This document shows positions 1-12,494 of a stretch of DNA of 64,000 nt, piece after piece; within the stretch, counting starts at the first letter, position 1, and each line of letters begins with the position of its first letter. The translations under genes were made by a program, and so were the position numbers. Origin of the DNA: Dermatemys mawii (taxonomy: Eukaryota; Chordata; Testudines; Dermatemydidae); assembly GCA_007922305.1 (NCBI GenBank), contig ML677365.1:14748506-14812505 (forward strand), given 5' to 3'. Under the pieces are notes generated by a model. The model made no database searches. It was not told where the DNA came from and saw nothing but the letters and a program-made list of their open reading frames with translations.

Positions 1-1579
1 ACCATGTAGGCCTCGAGATCATGACCATCAGACTGGTATAGCATGCCAGTGGCAGGGTAGGACCTTTATGAATGACTGACTGTCTCTTACCAGTAAGTTT
101 CCACAAAAAGGGGTAAGTATATGTAAGGTATGGTGCAGGACACCACCTTAATTTTACATTACAGCTACATTCTCATTTGGTTTGGAACATTTGTGTTTTT
201 ACTAATTATATTAATAAAAGCATTTAAAGTTTTGCCCTTAACATGAGTGTTGTCATTGTGCACGTTTGGGGTTCTCAGCCAGACACTAAACTTAATTCTG
301 TTGTGCCTGATTAAGGGACTAGAACCTTTCAGACCTAGAGATTCAATTCCATGATTAAATGGAAGTCCTTAACAATCATTATAAGCAATAACCAATGATC
401 AATAACCACTTAATGAATCAGGCAACAACACCAATGTATAAACAATCATTGGACCAAACAACCAACAAATATCTTTGCATATAATGTAAAGTATATGCAG
501 ACTTGTGCTAGTTGCTGTCATGTTTGAAATTTAAATCATCACATAATTTAAGAACACAACTGCAACAGTATCTTGTATTTTCCTACAGAGAGACAGAATT
601 AAAATAGCTGCTGCCATCTCTTTATTTTTAAAGTAGTTCACTAAAGTGGAGTAATTATATTATGCACACAAAATACCAACAATTGCAAAGTGTAATCTTG
701 GATTGATTTTTTTTTTAATTCTGCTTACTCAAGCAAAACTTCAACACTGAGCAAAGAAAGGTTTGTTATTAGCCTCAATGCCTTGGGTTCAGAAAGTCCA
801 AGAAATTGAGATGTTTCATACAAGTAAGTCAAAGGGATTTTTAAAGCTTGAGTTAAGCAAGCTGAGGGTCAGAAGTATCAGAATTTTTAATTGGAGAGAA
901 TTCCTTCACTAGGATAGGAGTCCCAGATGCTTTCGAAGCATCTAATTCCTTCTTTGAGCCTGATTTCTATAAAGAACACTGGACTGGCATAATATCTATG
1001 ACAGGAATTTGAAACCCTACATTGCTTGACTGGCTTTCTGAACTCAACTGAACTACTTGCTAATTAACATACCAGTCAATAATCAAGAACATTTTGTGAG
1101 TGGTCCCAAAGGAAAACATCTGAAACTACTATGTTTTTTTAAGTGGCCAAGCTGTTTGTGTTGATTCCATGTACACTAATTACTTTAAAGATCCACAAAT
1201 TCCTGTTAAGAAACCCACTATCCCAGGCAAGAAAGTTTTCACTTACCTCAAAATAGAAGAAAAAACAATTGAAGAATAAAATAACCCCCTCCCTTTTGCA
1301 TAAACATAAACTTCATTCCCATGAAGAAGCAGAGGGAGATAATGATGGGTCCTGTGGGATTTGGAAGGGTAAGGAAGCTGGAATAGTGAAGTTACCAAAT
1401 GAGAGGAATTTACTCTGTTGAATCTTGCACATATTTGCTTCAAGAGGATGGAGTTTCTCAAGACTGATGTGTCTAGACCAAGTAATTTTCACAACAAGGC
1501 AACTGGGAGTACGAAAAAGGAGCGACATAATTTAAAACTGGAAAATTTGTATTGTTTGTGATAAAAATAGCCATGCATG

Positions 1580-2660
1580 AATAATAGAATCAGAGAAATG
1601 CAGGGCTGGAATATCCCTCAAGAGGTCATCTAATCCATTCCCCCATGGTGACACAGGACCAAATAAACCTTGGCCATCCCTGACAGGTATTTATCTAACA
1701 TGTTCTTTAAAACTTCCAATGACAGGGAGTCCACAACCTTCCTTGATAACCTTTTCCAGTTATTAAATTAGAAAGCGTCTCCTAATATCTAACCTATATT
1801 TCCCTTGGTGCGGATTACGCTCATTCTCTTGTTCTAATTTATGCGGACCTGTAGAATAATTGATCATTGTCCTCTTTAGAACAGCCCTTAACATATTTGA
1901 AGACTTCCCATCTCAGACTTCTCTTCTCTAGACTAAACATGCCCAGTTTTTTAAACCATTCTTCATAAGTCAGATTTTCTAAACCTTTTATAATTTTTAT
2001 TGCTCTCCTCTAGACTCTCTCCAGTTTGTCCAAATCTTTGCTAAAATGAGACACCTAAAACTGGACACAGTATCCAGCAGAGGCCTCTCCAGTGCCAAGT
2101 GGAATAATTATATCTTGCATACAACACTTCTGTTAATACGCACTAGATGGATATTGGCTTTTTTCACAACTTTATCATAGTGTTGGTTTATGGTCAATTT
2201 GTGATCCACTATACCCCCCAGATCCTTTCTGCAGTACTACTGCTTATCTAGTTACTCCCCAGTTTGTACTTGTATATTTGATTTTTTCTTCCTAAATGCA
2301 GTACTTTGCACTTGTCTTTATTTAATTTCATCTTGTTGACTTCAGACCAATTCTCCAATGTGTCAAGGTAATTCTTAATTCTAATACTTTTTTTCCAAAG
2401 TTCTTGCAACCCCTTCCAGCTTGCTGTCATCCACAAATTTTATAAGCATAATCTCCACTCCATTATCAAAGTCACTAGTGAAAATGTTGACTAGTATTAG
2501 ACCTAGGACCAGACGCCAGCAGGATTCTACTAGATATATCCTCCCAATTTGACAGCGAACTAGTGAAAAGTTCTCTCTAAGTATGGTTATTCAGCTGATG
2601 TACATCCACCTTTTACTAATTTCATTTTGTCCATATTTCCCTAGTGTGCTTATCACAAGG
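1580..2660 (-). mobile_element. CR1 LINE, 3-prime portion, truncated and decayed
   Basis: The plus strand shows the inverse of a CR1 tail: a run like AGAATCAGAGAAATGCAGGG, then the AGGTCATCTAATCCATTCCC block. On the minus strand 2248-2436 an RT-domain remnant is readable (LDTLENWSEVNKMKLNKDKC then KVLHLGR). CR1 elements are non-LTR retrotransposons common in birds and reptiles. The copy is 5-prime truncated near 2660, with stops and shifts, so it is a fossil inside a VPS13B intron in the same orientation as the gene. Confidence 0.85.
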
Positions 2661-2661
2661 T

Positions 2662-2755
2662 GAACAATAATAATAAAATCACAGAAATGTAAGACTGGAA
2701 TGGACCTTGATAAGCTATCTAGTCCACTCCCCTGAGCTGAGGCAGGATTTAAAAT
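2662..2755 (-). mobile_element. CR1 LINE 3-prime end fragment
   Basis: A second short CR1 tail, AAAATCACAGAAATGTAAGA followed by a TCTAGTCCACTCCCC block, abuts the larger copy in the same orientation. About 95 bp are recognisable. Confidence 0.7.
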
Positions 2756-3124
2756 TTCAACAAATACAGGCTTGGAGGGAGCTCCTAGGACTCAGACAGA
2801 AAACACAACTTACAGGGCATACACCAAAAAGGTAGTTACATGTTTGGCTTGTAGTTTGCTCTTATGCAGATGCAGAATATAGTTCTACCGTTGTTAAATT
2901 TCAAAAGCAAAATGACTATACTCACCTGGGCAGTGTTCTGTGCAAAAACCCTAAAAGTATTGCTCTTTGAAGGTCTGACATGATGGAAAAAATATATTTC
3001 CATGTGAATTTGCCTTTGCACATAGAGATGCCAACTTACTACTGGGCGCCTGGTTCAGGCCATTTCTCCCATATTTTAAAGCCATTTAAGCCTCTAAGTT
3101 GAGAAATATTTTTTAATGATTTAC

Positions 3125-3324
3125 CTGTGTTCCTTGATTATTAATGTCAACAAAATCACTCCATTCATTTGTTAGTTCATCTGATGACATCACTTTCAGA
3201 AGAATGCTGGGCAGCAAGTCTTTGGTTTTGCAATCTGGATAGCTGGAGACTTGATGATAAAGCTCATGATGAATAGAACATTCAGCTGGAATCTTCTTGC
3301 AATAAACTTCAAACTTTGGCGTGT
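3125..3324 (-). CDS. VPS13B: VPS13B exon (window exon 15)
   Basis: Acceptor TAAAATTTCAG, donor ACACAG|GTAAAT. Two bases close G|AC (Asp), then 66 codons ending in phase 0 at NNQGTQ. The translation contains KFEVYCKKIPAECSIHHELY and YPDCKTKDLLPSILLKV. No further VPS13B exon was found between here and position 1, so the next one lies outside the window. Confidence 0.95.
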
Positions 3325-3581
3325 CTGAAATTTTACAAAATGTCTAGATTAGGCTCTTCAACTGTTTGTACTTACAGCAGAATCAAAACCCACATATTTA
3401 CACATATAAGAGATTATTCCTCTACCAAAAAGCTCATCTTTGTCTTTTATGTTTGGTTTTTGTTTTTACATTTTTTTTTCCTGTACAGCAGGACAGAGAA
3501 CGGTAATTCCATTTTGAAGAGAATTTCAAATTTTAGGTTCTAATTCTGAATCAAAATGAACCAGGAGTTTGAAATCGCTAA

Positions 3582-3786
3582 GGTTCAAATTTTTAAAGGT
3601 GTTAGGTGTTGCAGCACTCAGCATTGCCACGCCTAACCGATTTAGGAGCCTGTGTCTCACTCCAATGGGAATTAGGTTTCCAAGCACCTAATTCAGTTTT
3701 GAAAATGAGAAGAAAGCTCCTAAATCAGTTAGGCATTGCAATGCTGAGTACCACAATGCCTAAATAGCTTTAAAAATCTGGGCATC
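3582..3786. repeat. Degraded palindromic MITE (TTTTAAAGGTG / CTTTAAAAATCTGGGC type)
   Basis: Inverted ends and internal blocks (TTAGGCATTGCAATGCTGAG on one side, GTTGCAGCACTCAGCATTGC on the other) fold back on each other. It looks like the sauropsid MITE family with CAAAGG...CCTTTGAAAATCTGGGCC ends. Related fragments occur at 12849-12934 and 38738-38826. It lies in a 618-bp intron. Confidence 0.6.
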
Positions 3787-3942
3787 AATACGCAGCAAAA
3801 CGGAATTACCATTCTCCACCCAGAGCGACTCATAACAATAGCACCTACAGACTTAAAACTTACAGTAGAGATAAAGAGCAAAGTGGTTTTATTATGACAA
3901 TGCTTTGTTTTTGATTAATGTTTTGTAACTTAAAATCCATAC

Positions 3943-4070
3943 CTTTGATGTTCTCCTTTATAAGAAATGAGACAGAACACCTGTTGTGGATAATTATGTG
4001 AGGACTAGGGTCTTCCGTCAGAGTCAAATATGTCACCCCAAGATGCTCTTGATAAGTCAGTGCTATGGCT
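3943..4070 (-). CDS. VPS13B: VPS13B exon (window exon 14)
   Basis: Acceptor TTCTGTTATAG, donor ATCAAAG|GTATGG. One base closes AG|A, then 42 codons and one leftover base. The translation is AIALTYQEHLGVTYLTLTED followed by IIIHNRCSVSFLIKENIK, a well conserved VPS13B stretch. A CR1 copy lies about 120 bp beyond the acceptor in the upstream intron. Confidence 0.96.
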
Positions 4071-7000
4071 CTATAACAGAAAAAGATTATATATGTGATT
4101 ATATAATTCTTTGAATGAACTTCAAATTTATTATTATTAACACCCGCTCTGCAAGATTTTTCACTCTTAGGCCCAGTTCTGCAGACACTTATGCACTGGT
4201 CCTGCAGGTATCAGTTCTGGGTCCAGTTCTATTCAATATTTTCATCAATGATTTAGATAATGGCATAGAGACTACACTTATACAGTTTGCAGTTGATACC
4301 AAGCTGAGAGGGGTTGCAAGTGCTTTGGAAGATAGGACTATAATTCAAAATGATCCGGACAAACTTGAGAAATTGTCTGAAGTAAATAGGATGAAATGCA
4401 ATAAGGACAAAGACAAAATACTCTACTTCGGAGGGAACAATCAGTTGCACACATACAAAATGGGAAGTGACTGCCTAGGAAGGAATATTGCGGAAAAGAA
4501 TCTGGGGGGGTCATAGTAGATCACAAGCTAAATATGAGTCAACAGTGCAACACTGTTGCAAAAAAAAAAAAAGCGAACATCATTCTGGGATGTATTAGCA
4601 GGAATGTTGTAAGCAAGAAACAAGAAGTAATTCTTCTGTTCTATTCCATGCTGATTAGGCCTCAACTGTAGTACTGTTTCCAGTTATGGGCACTACATTT
4701 CAGAAAAGATATGGACAAATTGGAGAAAGTCCAGAGAAGAGCAACAAAAATGATTAAAGGTCTAGAAAACATGACCTACGAAGGACGATTGAAAAAATTG
4801 GGTTTGTTTAGTCTGGAGAAGAGAAGACTGAGAGGGGACATAACAGTTTTCAAGTACATAAAAGGCTGTTACAAGGAGGAGAGAGAAGAATTGTTCTTCT
4901 TAGCCTCTGAGGATAGGACAAGAAGCAATGGGCTTATATTGCAGCAAGAGAGGTTTAGGTTGGACATTAGGAAAAACTTCCCAGCTGTCAGGGTGGCTAA
5001 GCATTGGAATAAATTGCCTGGTGAGGTTGTGGAATCTCCATCATTGGATATTTTTAAGAGTAGGTTGGACAAACACCTGTCAGGAATGGTCTAGATAATA
5101 CTTAGTTCTGTCATGAGTGCTAGGGATGGTCCCTTTCATTCCTATGATTAAGCATGTGAGAAATCTGACTGACAATACATTTTAAAAGAGAAAAATAGGA
5201 CAACATTAGAGAATAAACTGACTTTAATAGAATTACTCATGTGTTCAAAATTAAGTACTTGCACGCTTGCAGGGTCAGAGCCTTACATGCAGACTTGTAG
5301 GAACTGAAAACAATGAGAACTTCAGGGCCAAATTCTGAAAATTGACTTCTGAAACAGCTCAGGAAAATTTGCATGTATATGTAAATACTATTTAAAAAAA
5401 TGTTTTTGTACATGTAAATGTTATTTGAAAAATACAACACCACAATACTCTGTGGTAATGATCCATAAGAATATCAGTATTTTAAATTCTAGCATTTTGG
5501 ATCACTGCTGTTGCAATTTAAAAAAGAAAACCAGTTAATTGTAGACTATCATTAGCGAATAAGAGGTACCATTTCCTGATGTGCACACACAACTGCTTGC
5601 TTGCAGTGCAATTTTAATGGCCACGTCTGAAAATCTGCTTCTTTAAAGTAATTTTTATGAAATAACATGTCTAAAATATGCCAGTTTTTGAAAGGCAGTA
5701 GTATGGATCTTTCATCCATCTCAGAACCCTGAGAAGCCCCACATTATTCTTTCCCACTCTTAAGTACCCTATTTTTGCTAGCATCATTCCATCTGAAATC
5801 TGCATGGGTATCTCTGGAATCCACCAATAGCACTTCTAAATTATCTAGAGGAATTGCTGTTGAGTAATTGAATAATATGAGGTATTCCCACCTTACTCCA
5901 TATACACTGAGCACGTTGCCTCCAAAGCACCTCCCACCTCTCCTGGCCAAGTGAAAGAAAGACTATATGACTCACAGTGATGTAGCATCACTGATTTTAG
6001 TGAACTTATTTCTCATTTACACCTCCACAAGTGAGAGCAGAATCAGACCTCAGGTCTGGAAATTAAAGTCAGGTCTCCTACATGGCAGTAGTTTTATTTT
6101 TAACTTGCTGGATGCATTTCTTGTTTTGAAAGGAGAATACATATTTGGATATAGCAAGCTTTAAAACTTGGAGGTCTTTTCTGGCTACACTCTCAAAACA
6201 GTTTTTCCTGCTCTTCTCTCTTACTCTATTTATTAAATATTATTGTGCATTTCTGCATAGCTTTCAAAGATACTTCCCCAAATTGCTAGATGAAAAATTG
6301 AAGTGGTTAAACAAATTAAAAATTACATGGTTAAAATATAGGTGGATCACAAAATCTCAACAAAGAAAACAGCTTCCCAAGTTCTCTTTTAGGATTTCTA
6401 GAAATATTTTGAGAGAGAAAAAGTACAAAAAATGTTTCCAATTCTATTGTCTTATTTATTTTTCAGCATGTTTCTCAAAGGGCTACTATGAAGTTAAAAA
6501 TAAAAAACAATTTTTATTTCCTGTGCTACTAACAATTTAAGATTATTAAAATTGAAATGATTTTTAAACCAATTATATTTTTCACCATTTATTCTATTTG
6601 CTTACTTTTTTCATTTCATTCAACCTGGACAATAAACTTTCTCTCAGTCCGTTTCATTTCCTTGCTCTTAGTGCTGCAATATTTGGGTTGTAAACACTGC
6701 ACAGGGTTGTTTAAATCCAAACTAAAAATTGTATTCATTGACAGAAGATAATCCTAAAAGCATTTCTATAATATTTGGTTTTGTCAACTCTTTTAAAAAC
6801 AAAACCTATAGTTTGGAATTACATTACTTAACATTGTACCTCCAACCCTTAATTTGTATTATTTCATGCAAATTTTCAAAAATCTTGAAAAGACTTCTTT
6901 TCATTTTCTCTTATTCTGTATAGTATTATACATGAAAAAGGAGGAGCCATGTAAATAGTAAAATAGTACAACTTGTACATGATCATAACATTCAACCATT

Positions 7001-7183
7001 TATGAAAAGTGTCTAAAACATCAAACAGTAACAGTTTTTTTAAATTAAAGTGTGATCTGACCTTACATATGGTGGACATATGTTGTTGTTTTAACTTTTC
7101 TATTAATCTCTTATGCTTTGTTTCTAGATAAAGCTTTATACTGACAGTTAAAGAAGAACATCATTCACGTTTATTCAATTTAC
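4071..7183 (-). other. VPS13B intron with one CR1 copy
   Basis: Apart from the CR1 at 4195-5152 this intron is AT-rich with no recognisable gene. Small open frames at 5967-6164 and 6145-6540 have low-complexity Lys/Phe/Leu composition expected from AT-rich DNA and were not accepted. Confidence 0.7.
4195..5152 (+). mobile_element. CR1 LINE, 3-prime portion of ORF2, pseudogenic
   Basis: Two plus-strand frames carry the CR1 reverse-transcriptase C-terminus. At 4205-4510 are VLGPVLFNIFINDLD (RT motif) and NKDKDKILYFGG. After a break, 4711-5094 reads DKLEKVQRRATKMIKGLEN, LEKRRLRGDITVFKYIKG and RKNFPAVRVAKHWNKLPGEV. The usual tail (CATGAGTGCTAGGGATG to CCTATGATTA) ends near 5152. The element is antisense to VPS13B. 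An A-run at 4560 and stop codons separate the two halves, so it is inactive. Confidence 0.93.
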
Positions 7184-7467
7184 CTGGTACAAAATCCACT
7201 TTCATTACAAACTCCAGTGGGTACGGACACACTCTGTCTAGGAAACTCTTGTCTAATCACAGCTGGCAAGCTCCAGCACTGTGAGCTGTCAGCGCACACA
7301 ACTGGACTGAAACTTAGCAATATGTGCTTTTGAAAAAGCGACACTTCTGAAGTTGACTGACTGATCTCTGACATCATGTCCCAGCAAGGAACAGAGCTCA
7401 GTTTTTCAGTAGGTGGCTCCCCAGCTGGGCAGATGCTGAATACAGTACTGTCTGGTATGTGTAAATA
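7184..7467 (-). CDS. VPS13B: VPS13B exon (window exon 13)
   Basis: Acceptor TTTTCTTTTCCAG before TAT TTA CAC; donor TACCAG|GTAAAT. It has 94 codons plus AG of a split Arg. The translation includes IPDSTVFSICPAGEPPTEKL, SVPCWDMMSEISQS and ADSSQCWSLPAVIRQEFPRQ. It matches VPS13B over its length. Confidence 0.96.
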
Positions 7468-8410
7468 CTGGAAAAGAAAAGAAGATAATGCGAAGACATA
7501 TTGGGTCATAACAACAGTCCATTCCTATTTAACTTTTACTGTGAATAGTTATAAGGGCCCAATTAGAAAACTGTAATTAAAAGTTCAGCATCAATGGGGC
7601 TGCAGGATTCAACAAGATATTCAGCCATATTCTGCCCCACTACACCCATGCTATCAAACTTCAGTCAGTGAGTTAAATTCTGCTCTGCCTGGTATGTGAG
7701 AACAAGGGGTGGGCATGTAATGCCCCTCCTCAGTGTTAAATTAATAAAGTTGCAGCCTGCCCCTTAAATACCTCCCATGTGTCTGTTGGTCATTTACCTG
7801 CATGCCCTAATCAATACATAAATGACTGATTAAAAATATATTTGTGCCTGCATGCATTCTGTTTAGTGTAAGCTTATTTCCTAAACATACAGTGCTGTCA
7901 CAGAAAACTTATATTAATGAACCAATATATCACTCCTTGAAATACATAAACTTGGGGAATATCTACAGATCCATGGCTTATGATCAGGTACTGGAATCTT
8001 CTCAAAAGGGTACCTCAAATATTTCATCCTGCAAAGCACATGTACCTCTTCTGCATGTGAACTTAGTACAAATTCTCAGAAGTGTTTCAACAGCTATTAT
8101 GGATTATACTGCCTGTATTACAGCAATGGTCTTCATTCTCTGAACAGATGGAAACCAGGCAGAACTAATCCTGCAATGTGTAGGGATCTGCCACTTTGCA
8201 CAGATATCTATCACAGTTAGTTACCATAGCTGAATTTACCATAGCTTCCCTGTTTTTAATTAAAACAATATGAAATTACTTATCTTTATTAACTCTCAAC
8301 TTTTTACTTTTTTCTGTTCAATTTTTTCAAGATAAATTTGAGACTTTAAATAAATATCAATGTCTACCTACTGCAGAAGTCAAACAAAAATAATATCCAA
8401 AATACTCTAC
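7468..8410 (-). other. VPS13B intron
   Basis: 943 bp. A weak fragment resembling an AAATTCTGCTCTG-type MITE end is present at about 7660-7700. Nothing else is recognisable. Confidence 0.6.
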
Positions 8411-8557
8411 CTCCTCTCCTGACTGAGGCCTTGAAAATGACAGCTGTGGTATATAATAGATATAGTATGAAGTATTGTTGATTACTGTTGTCTTATCTTC
8501 AATCTGTAGAATTTGAATACCATGATGAACCATAGAGGAAATGCAGAACTGACATAA
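8411..8557 (-). CDS. VPS13B: VPS13B exon (window exon 12)
   Basis: Acceptor ATCCTGCAG, donor GAGGAG|GTAGAG. It is 49 codons in phase 0. The translation starts LCQFCISSMVHHGIQILQIE and goes on DKTTVINNTSYYIYYIPQLS. The later half has drifted relative to mammals, but frame and length fit. Confidence 0.95.
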
Positions 8558-8976
8558 CTGCAGGATAGTTTAAAAGAATATGTTAACAGATATAAAAACC
8601 ACAAAGTTTTTGTAATACAGTAAAAAAACCAATATTTTAGGTTGGAGACCCTGTCTTAATTCATCTATATTATAACCTGATCTGCATCAAATTCCTAAGC
8701 AGAATTCCTGTTAGTTAAATCAATCAATATTTTTCAAATAAGCCTGAGAATTCATAATTTTAATTTGATTAAAGTGATGTTGTGCATTTTATAGATGATC
8801 TAAGTTTTTAAATTACATTTGATCCATTATTTATCTTTGCATTGCACTTTTGGATCTATTAACATATTTTTGAGCAAAGTTTGTGCATTATTTTGTATTT
8901 GACAGCTTTCATCTGCTGTTTGATTATTCTCTGTCTGAAATGATAAAGCTATAAATTGTCACAATATCTTCCTAAC

Positions 8977-9165
8977 CTTTTTATGACCTGGGAAGGCACC
9001 AAGTTTTATTTCAGCTTCAACAAATCCTTCTTCATCCAGTGTTACCACTTCCCCATTGTCTGCATCCTTCCATTTTGGAGATGTTATGTTATGAACTAGT
9101 TTGATCGCCACTGATTTGTGCACAGTGTTAGTGTTTGCCCAGTATATTCCAATTTGAAAAGCTTC
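8977..9165 (-). CDS. VPS13B: VPS13B exon (window exon 11)
   Basis: Acceptor TCCATTTACAG, donor AAAAAG|GTTAGG. It has 63 codons, phase 0 to phase 0. The translation EAFQIGIYWANTNTVHKSVA then VVTLDEEGFVEAEIKLGAFP is almost identical to mammalian VPS13B. Confidence 0.97.
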
Positions 9166-10366
9166 CTGTAAATGGAAAATAATCATATTTAGAACTTTCT
9201 GCTAACTTTTATACTCATATTACAGTTAACAGTAATTTTCAAGTATGCATATACCTACAACCAATGTCTTTTATTACTTTTCTGCAGACCTATATTTTCC
9301 CCCTTTCATTCTCTCTATACAGTATACATTTTATGAGAGATATGCTGATGCTACTGTTTAAATATCTTAAAAAATATTGGCAAAATTTAGTGTCAAATAC
9401 GAGGTGCTGTAGCTAGTCAACCAAAGTGATATATCTGGAAAACAGTTATACGCCACAAAGTTGTATAAGTTGCATTGATGAGGTACTGAGTAGCCATGCA
9501 AATTAAGTTTAATTCTGCTTAAACTCAGAGAACAGGTTGGGAATTGTGATAAGAAAAGTGTATGGATGTCCAAAAAGAAGGCCCATGAAAGGGTAAATCC
9601 AACTAAATATATTTTGTGAACCAATTTCAAGTTGGAGGATATATACTTAAGCAGTCCTCCCATCTTCCCCATTTGAAATCCACCTTTATCCCAGCAGACA
9701 GCATCAATATTCTTGGAAGCACATAAAGTACATACACAGCACAAGTCATGAAAAAAAATTATTCTCAAGACAAACATTCTAGCCATCCATAAGGGACAAA
9801 GTAGTCATTGCACTCGGCATTGTGCAATTAGGAAGATAGCCGTGCAACTAGCTACTGGGACAGTGGGAAGATAGCAGTGAAATCTTCCGCTGTGGTCAGC
9901 ACCTACCACTGGTTACCTGGATGCTTCTTCTCCCAAATATTGATACACATAATTAGAATCAAGTAGGCACTACAGATACCCAGAAGGAAACAGTAAAGAA
10001 TGCAATCTGTCTGTGCCTAGTTTAGGAGAGTAGCTCACCTTGCATGCAAGATCTGATTTATACTGTCTCTCAAAGCAGATTTTTTCATGGGCATCTGTAA
10101 GCCATACTGTGCAGCAACCCTACCTTGTCAATCACTGTGTTACACCATATCTTGCCAAAGTGCCTTGGACTATACCTGCTTATTTTGTCCAATCAGCATG
10201 GCAGATTCCAGCTCATATTTATACCCTGACCATAACTATATTACTGGTACACATATGGACTAGAATGCAGCAAGAACATGTGGACCGGATGGATTGAAAT
10301 ATAGCCTTGAAATAAGATTTGAATGTTTAGAAAACTTGTGCATGTTAACTTGAACAATATGGCTAC
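9166..10366 (-). other. VPS13B intron
   Basis: 1.2 kb between window exons 11 and 10. No repeat family or second gene was recognised. Open frames on either strand at 9367-9786 and 10040-10297 have no family resemblance. Confidence 0.6.
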
Positions 10367-10568
10367 CTGGAAATTTGGAGGTATAATTGTTTTCCCAGCA
10401 GGTATCTGCAGAACTATCTTCTCTCCTTCAAATAGCCAGAGATCCCATTTGGACTGATTGATAAGCAGAGCCCAGGGCAGGAGTTCTATCAGCAGAGTTT
10501 TAACAGATGGCTTCCACACTGACAGCTTCACCCGCATTGGGCTATCCCACTGAGTGAGCTGTTCATTA
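10367..10568 (-). CDS. VPS13B: VPS13B exon (window exon 10)
   Basis: Acceptor TTTGGAACAG, donor TTCCAG|GTAGCC. The first base closes AG|T (Ser), followed by 67 codons ending in phase 0. The translation holds QWDSPMRVKLSVWKPSVKT and LLPWALLINQSKWDLWLF, then IPAGKTIIPPNFQ. This hydrophobic module is characteristic of the VPS13 adaptor-binding region. Confidence 0.97.
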
Positions 10569-11342
10569 CTGTTCCAAACAACATATCAAAAGAAAAAGAA
10601 AAGAAAACTATTAATTCAATGTTAAAATTGCATTTAAGCATTTTATCTATTTAGAAAACTATTTTATAATACCTCATCATGACATATCATTCTGAAATGC
10701 ATAGAGGTACTGAAATGCAAAAAGCTGGCCCTAAGTGTAGGTTGTAAAAGCAACATGTTTTTGTTGTATTACCAATCCCTCAGCACCAAGTTAAGAGTAG
10801 TTATTCTAGGCTCACAATAACTGAAAGAAAATTTTCTCTTGGCTTGCACAACCACAGGAAGGAGAAAATTAAATAAAGGAAATCAGTAAAATGATCCACT
10901 GGCTAAATACCCCTTGCATTTGAGGAAAGCTAGGCTAATGAACAAATTGCCTTTCTGGTCATAAATCCACATGTGCCAGTTGTGCTGTTTGCTCCTCACT
11001 GGTTGGTCAGCTCAAAAAAACCAAAGCTACTTTTGCTAACTACTCCAATCTATGTAGTTTTTAAAAGTGTATAGCACACCCAGACAGGCTCATTGACAAA
11101 AGATATTTTGGTGAAAAATTTTATCATTAGGTTATTTGCAAGGATTTATGAAGCTCCTTACTACAGAACATATTTATAAAATTATCAGCCAGTTACAATG
11201 CATGAACAAAATTAAAGGCTTGTAGATCCTTTATTACAATTGAAATATGTAGGCTCTTTTTACATATTGCTTTATTTGCACATTTCTTTAATTTCATGAC
11301 AATGAAACCTCAGCGGGCAACACCTAGCAAAGCCTATATTAC
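10569..11342 (-). other. VPS13B intron
   Basis: 774 bp of AT-rich sequence between window exons 10 and 9. Nothing recognised. Confidence 0.6.
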
Positions 11343-11513
11343 CTCTCTGAATCCTTTCTATTATATGGCCACACAGGCTGGGGAGAGCTATTAATCCCAT
11401 AGAACTCAGACAGTATCTGATTCACCGTGCCACTTGTATGGGATTTAGTAGCTATCTGTTTAATAAGTATTGTTGAGATAGGAACTGCACACTGTGATGG
11501 ATCATCTTCTTCC
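11343..11513 (-). CDS. VPS13B: VPS13B exon (window exon 9)
   Basis: Acceptor TTTGACAG, donor CAGAGAG|GTAATA. One base completes AG|G (Arg), then 56 codons, then AG of the next split codon. The translation begins REEDDPSQCAVPIST and contains GTVNQILSEFYG and WPYNRKDSE. It aligns with the mammalian sequence but is less conserved than its neighbours. Confidence 0.94.
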
Positions 11514-11929
11514 CTGTCAAATGAAAACAGAAACAGAAATCAATTACAGCACTACATTGTCCAAACTACGGGTAACATTTTCTTTAGCGCAGCATTATGA
11601 GCACACTCTGAAACCTTAATGATCTCATATAAAATCAGGATTAAATTAAACAGACATTTAAGAGAAAATGGACTCCCAAAAACTTGGCAGAATATGGCAT
11701 CACAAGAGATGGTAGGAACTTTTTTTTCAAAACGCCAAAACTTGTGCACTTAATTTGTATGCTCAACATAAACAGATATGGGTGCACTAAGAGAAACTGC
11801 ACAGTTTACAATATTCCATCATATCATTTTCATCAACCCATTCAATTATTTGTTCTATACATGCAATGCAAGGGAATATTCTTGGAAGTAGTACACTGAG
11901 AAGTTAAATGACAAACAATGACTCCTTTT

Positions 11930-12020
11930 TAGAGTGACCAAATGTCCCAATTTTATAGGAACAGTCCTGATTTTTGGGTCTTTTTCTTATATAGGCTTCT
12001 ATTAACCCCCACCCCCTGTC
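11930..12020. mobile_element. Truncated hAT-like MITE (GGGTGACCAGATGTCCC family)
   Basis: The sequence TAGAGTGACCAAATGTCCCA then TTTTATAGGAACAGTCCTG is one end of a roughly 120-bp family present at least four times here (also 14566-14688, 56734-56857, 58067-58186). This copy loses its right end about 25 bp before the splice donor of a VPS13B exon. Confidence 0.75.
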
Positions 12021-12046
12021 CCTTCAAGAAAATGCACAAGTTATAC

Positions 12047-12222
12047 CTGGCTTGAAATGTCAAGTGATGGGTAATATCAGGCTCTATATTTTGCAATGAT
12101 TTCTCCTGCCCTTTTCCTGGAATCATTTGTGTTTCACTCAATCCCAGACTTCTTTTCTCCAAACGTATGATAATTGGATCTGGAAGATGACTCTTCATGA
12201 TAAAAAGAGGGCTGAAAACAAT
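12047..12222 (-). CDS. VPS13B: VPS13B exon (window exon 8)
   Basis: Acceptor TTTCTTTGTAG, donor AGCCAG|GTATAA. It has 58 codons plus two bases (AG) of a split Arg codon. The block FIMKSHLPDPIIIRLEKRSL then QNIEPDITHHLTFQA matches VPS13B. A truncated hAT-like MITE (11930-12020) ends only about 25 bp beyond the donor. Confidence 0.96.
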
Positions 12223-12410
12223 CTACAAAGAAAAACAAAAGCAAAACAGAAAATAAACACAAAACATACTAACTTAATGTTAATTCTATTCCAGCTGCTG
12301 AAACAAACTGTTAATAAATCTTGGCTCTGGGTCATTCTGACCTTCATTTATTTCAGAACATGAAAGGCCACAGAGCCATACAGAATTCTGAGAATGGTGA
12401 ATGCACTCAC

Positions 12411-12494
12411 TAGTCGTTGTTGTACTTGAGTGTTGGGTTCTAATGTCAAAACTGTACACCACACATAAATAATTGAACTGTTTGAAGATGGCAC
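12411..12494 (-). CDS. VPS13B: VPS13B exon (window exon 7)
   Basis: A short 84-nt exon (28 codons). Acceptor TGTGTGCAG, donor CGACTA|GTGAGT. The translation is VPSSNSSIIYVWCTVLTLE followed by PNTQVQQRL. Both junctions are in phase 0 and join smoothly to flanking exons, which is the main support for so short an exon. Confidence 0.95.

Larger units (their letters stand above)
1..3124 (-). other. VPS13B intron, 5-prime part, downstream of window exon 15
   Basis: No coding exon was recognised in this interval. Positions 1-1578 are unique-looking AT-rich sequence in which I see nothing. Two CR1 fragments occupy 1580-2755. The remainder to 3124 shows nothing recognisable. Confidence 0.7.

Noticed and set aside
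6145..6540. 131-codon plus-strand open frame rich in Lys, Phe and Leu
   Set aside because: AT-rich low-complexity translation in a VPS13B intron, no motif, no splice or promoter context.
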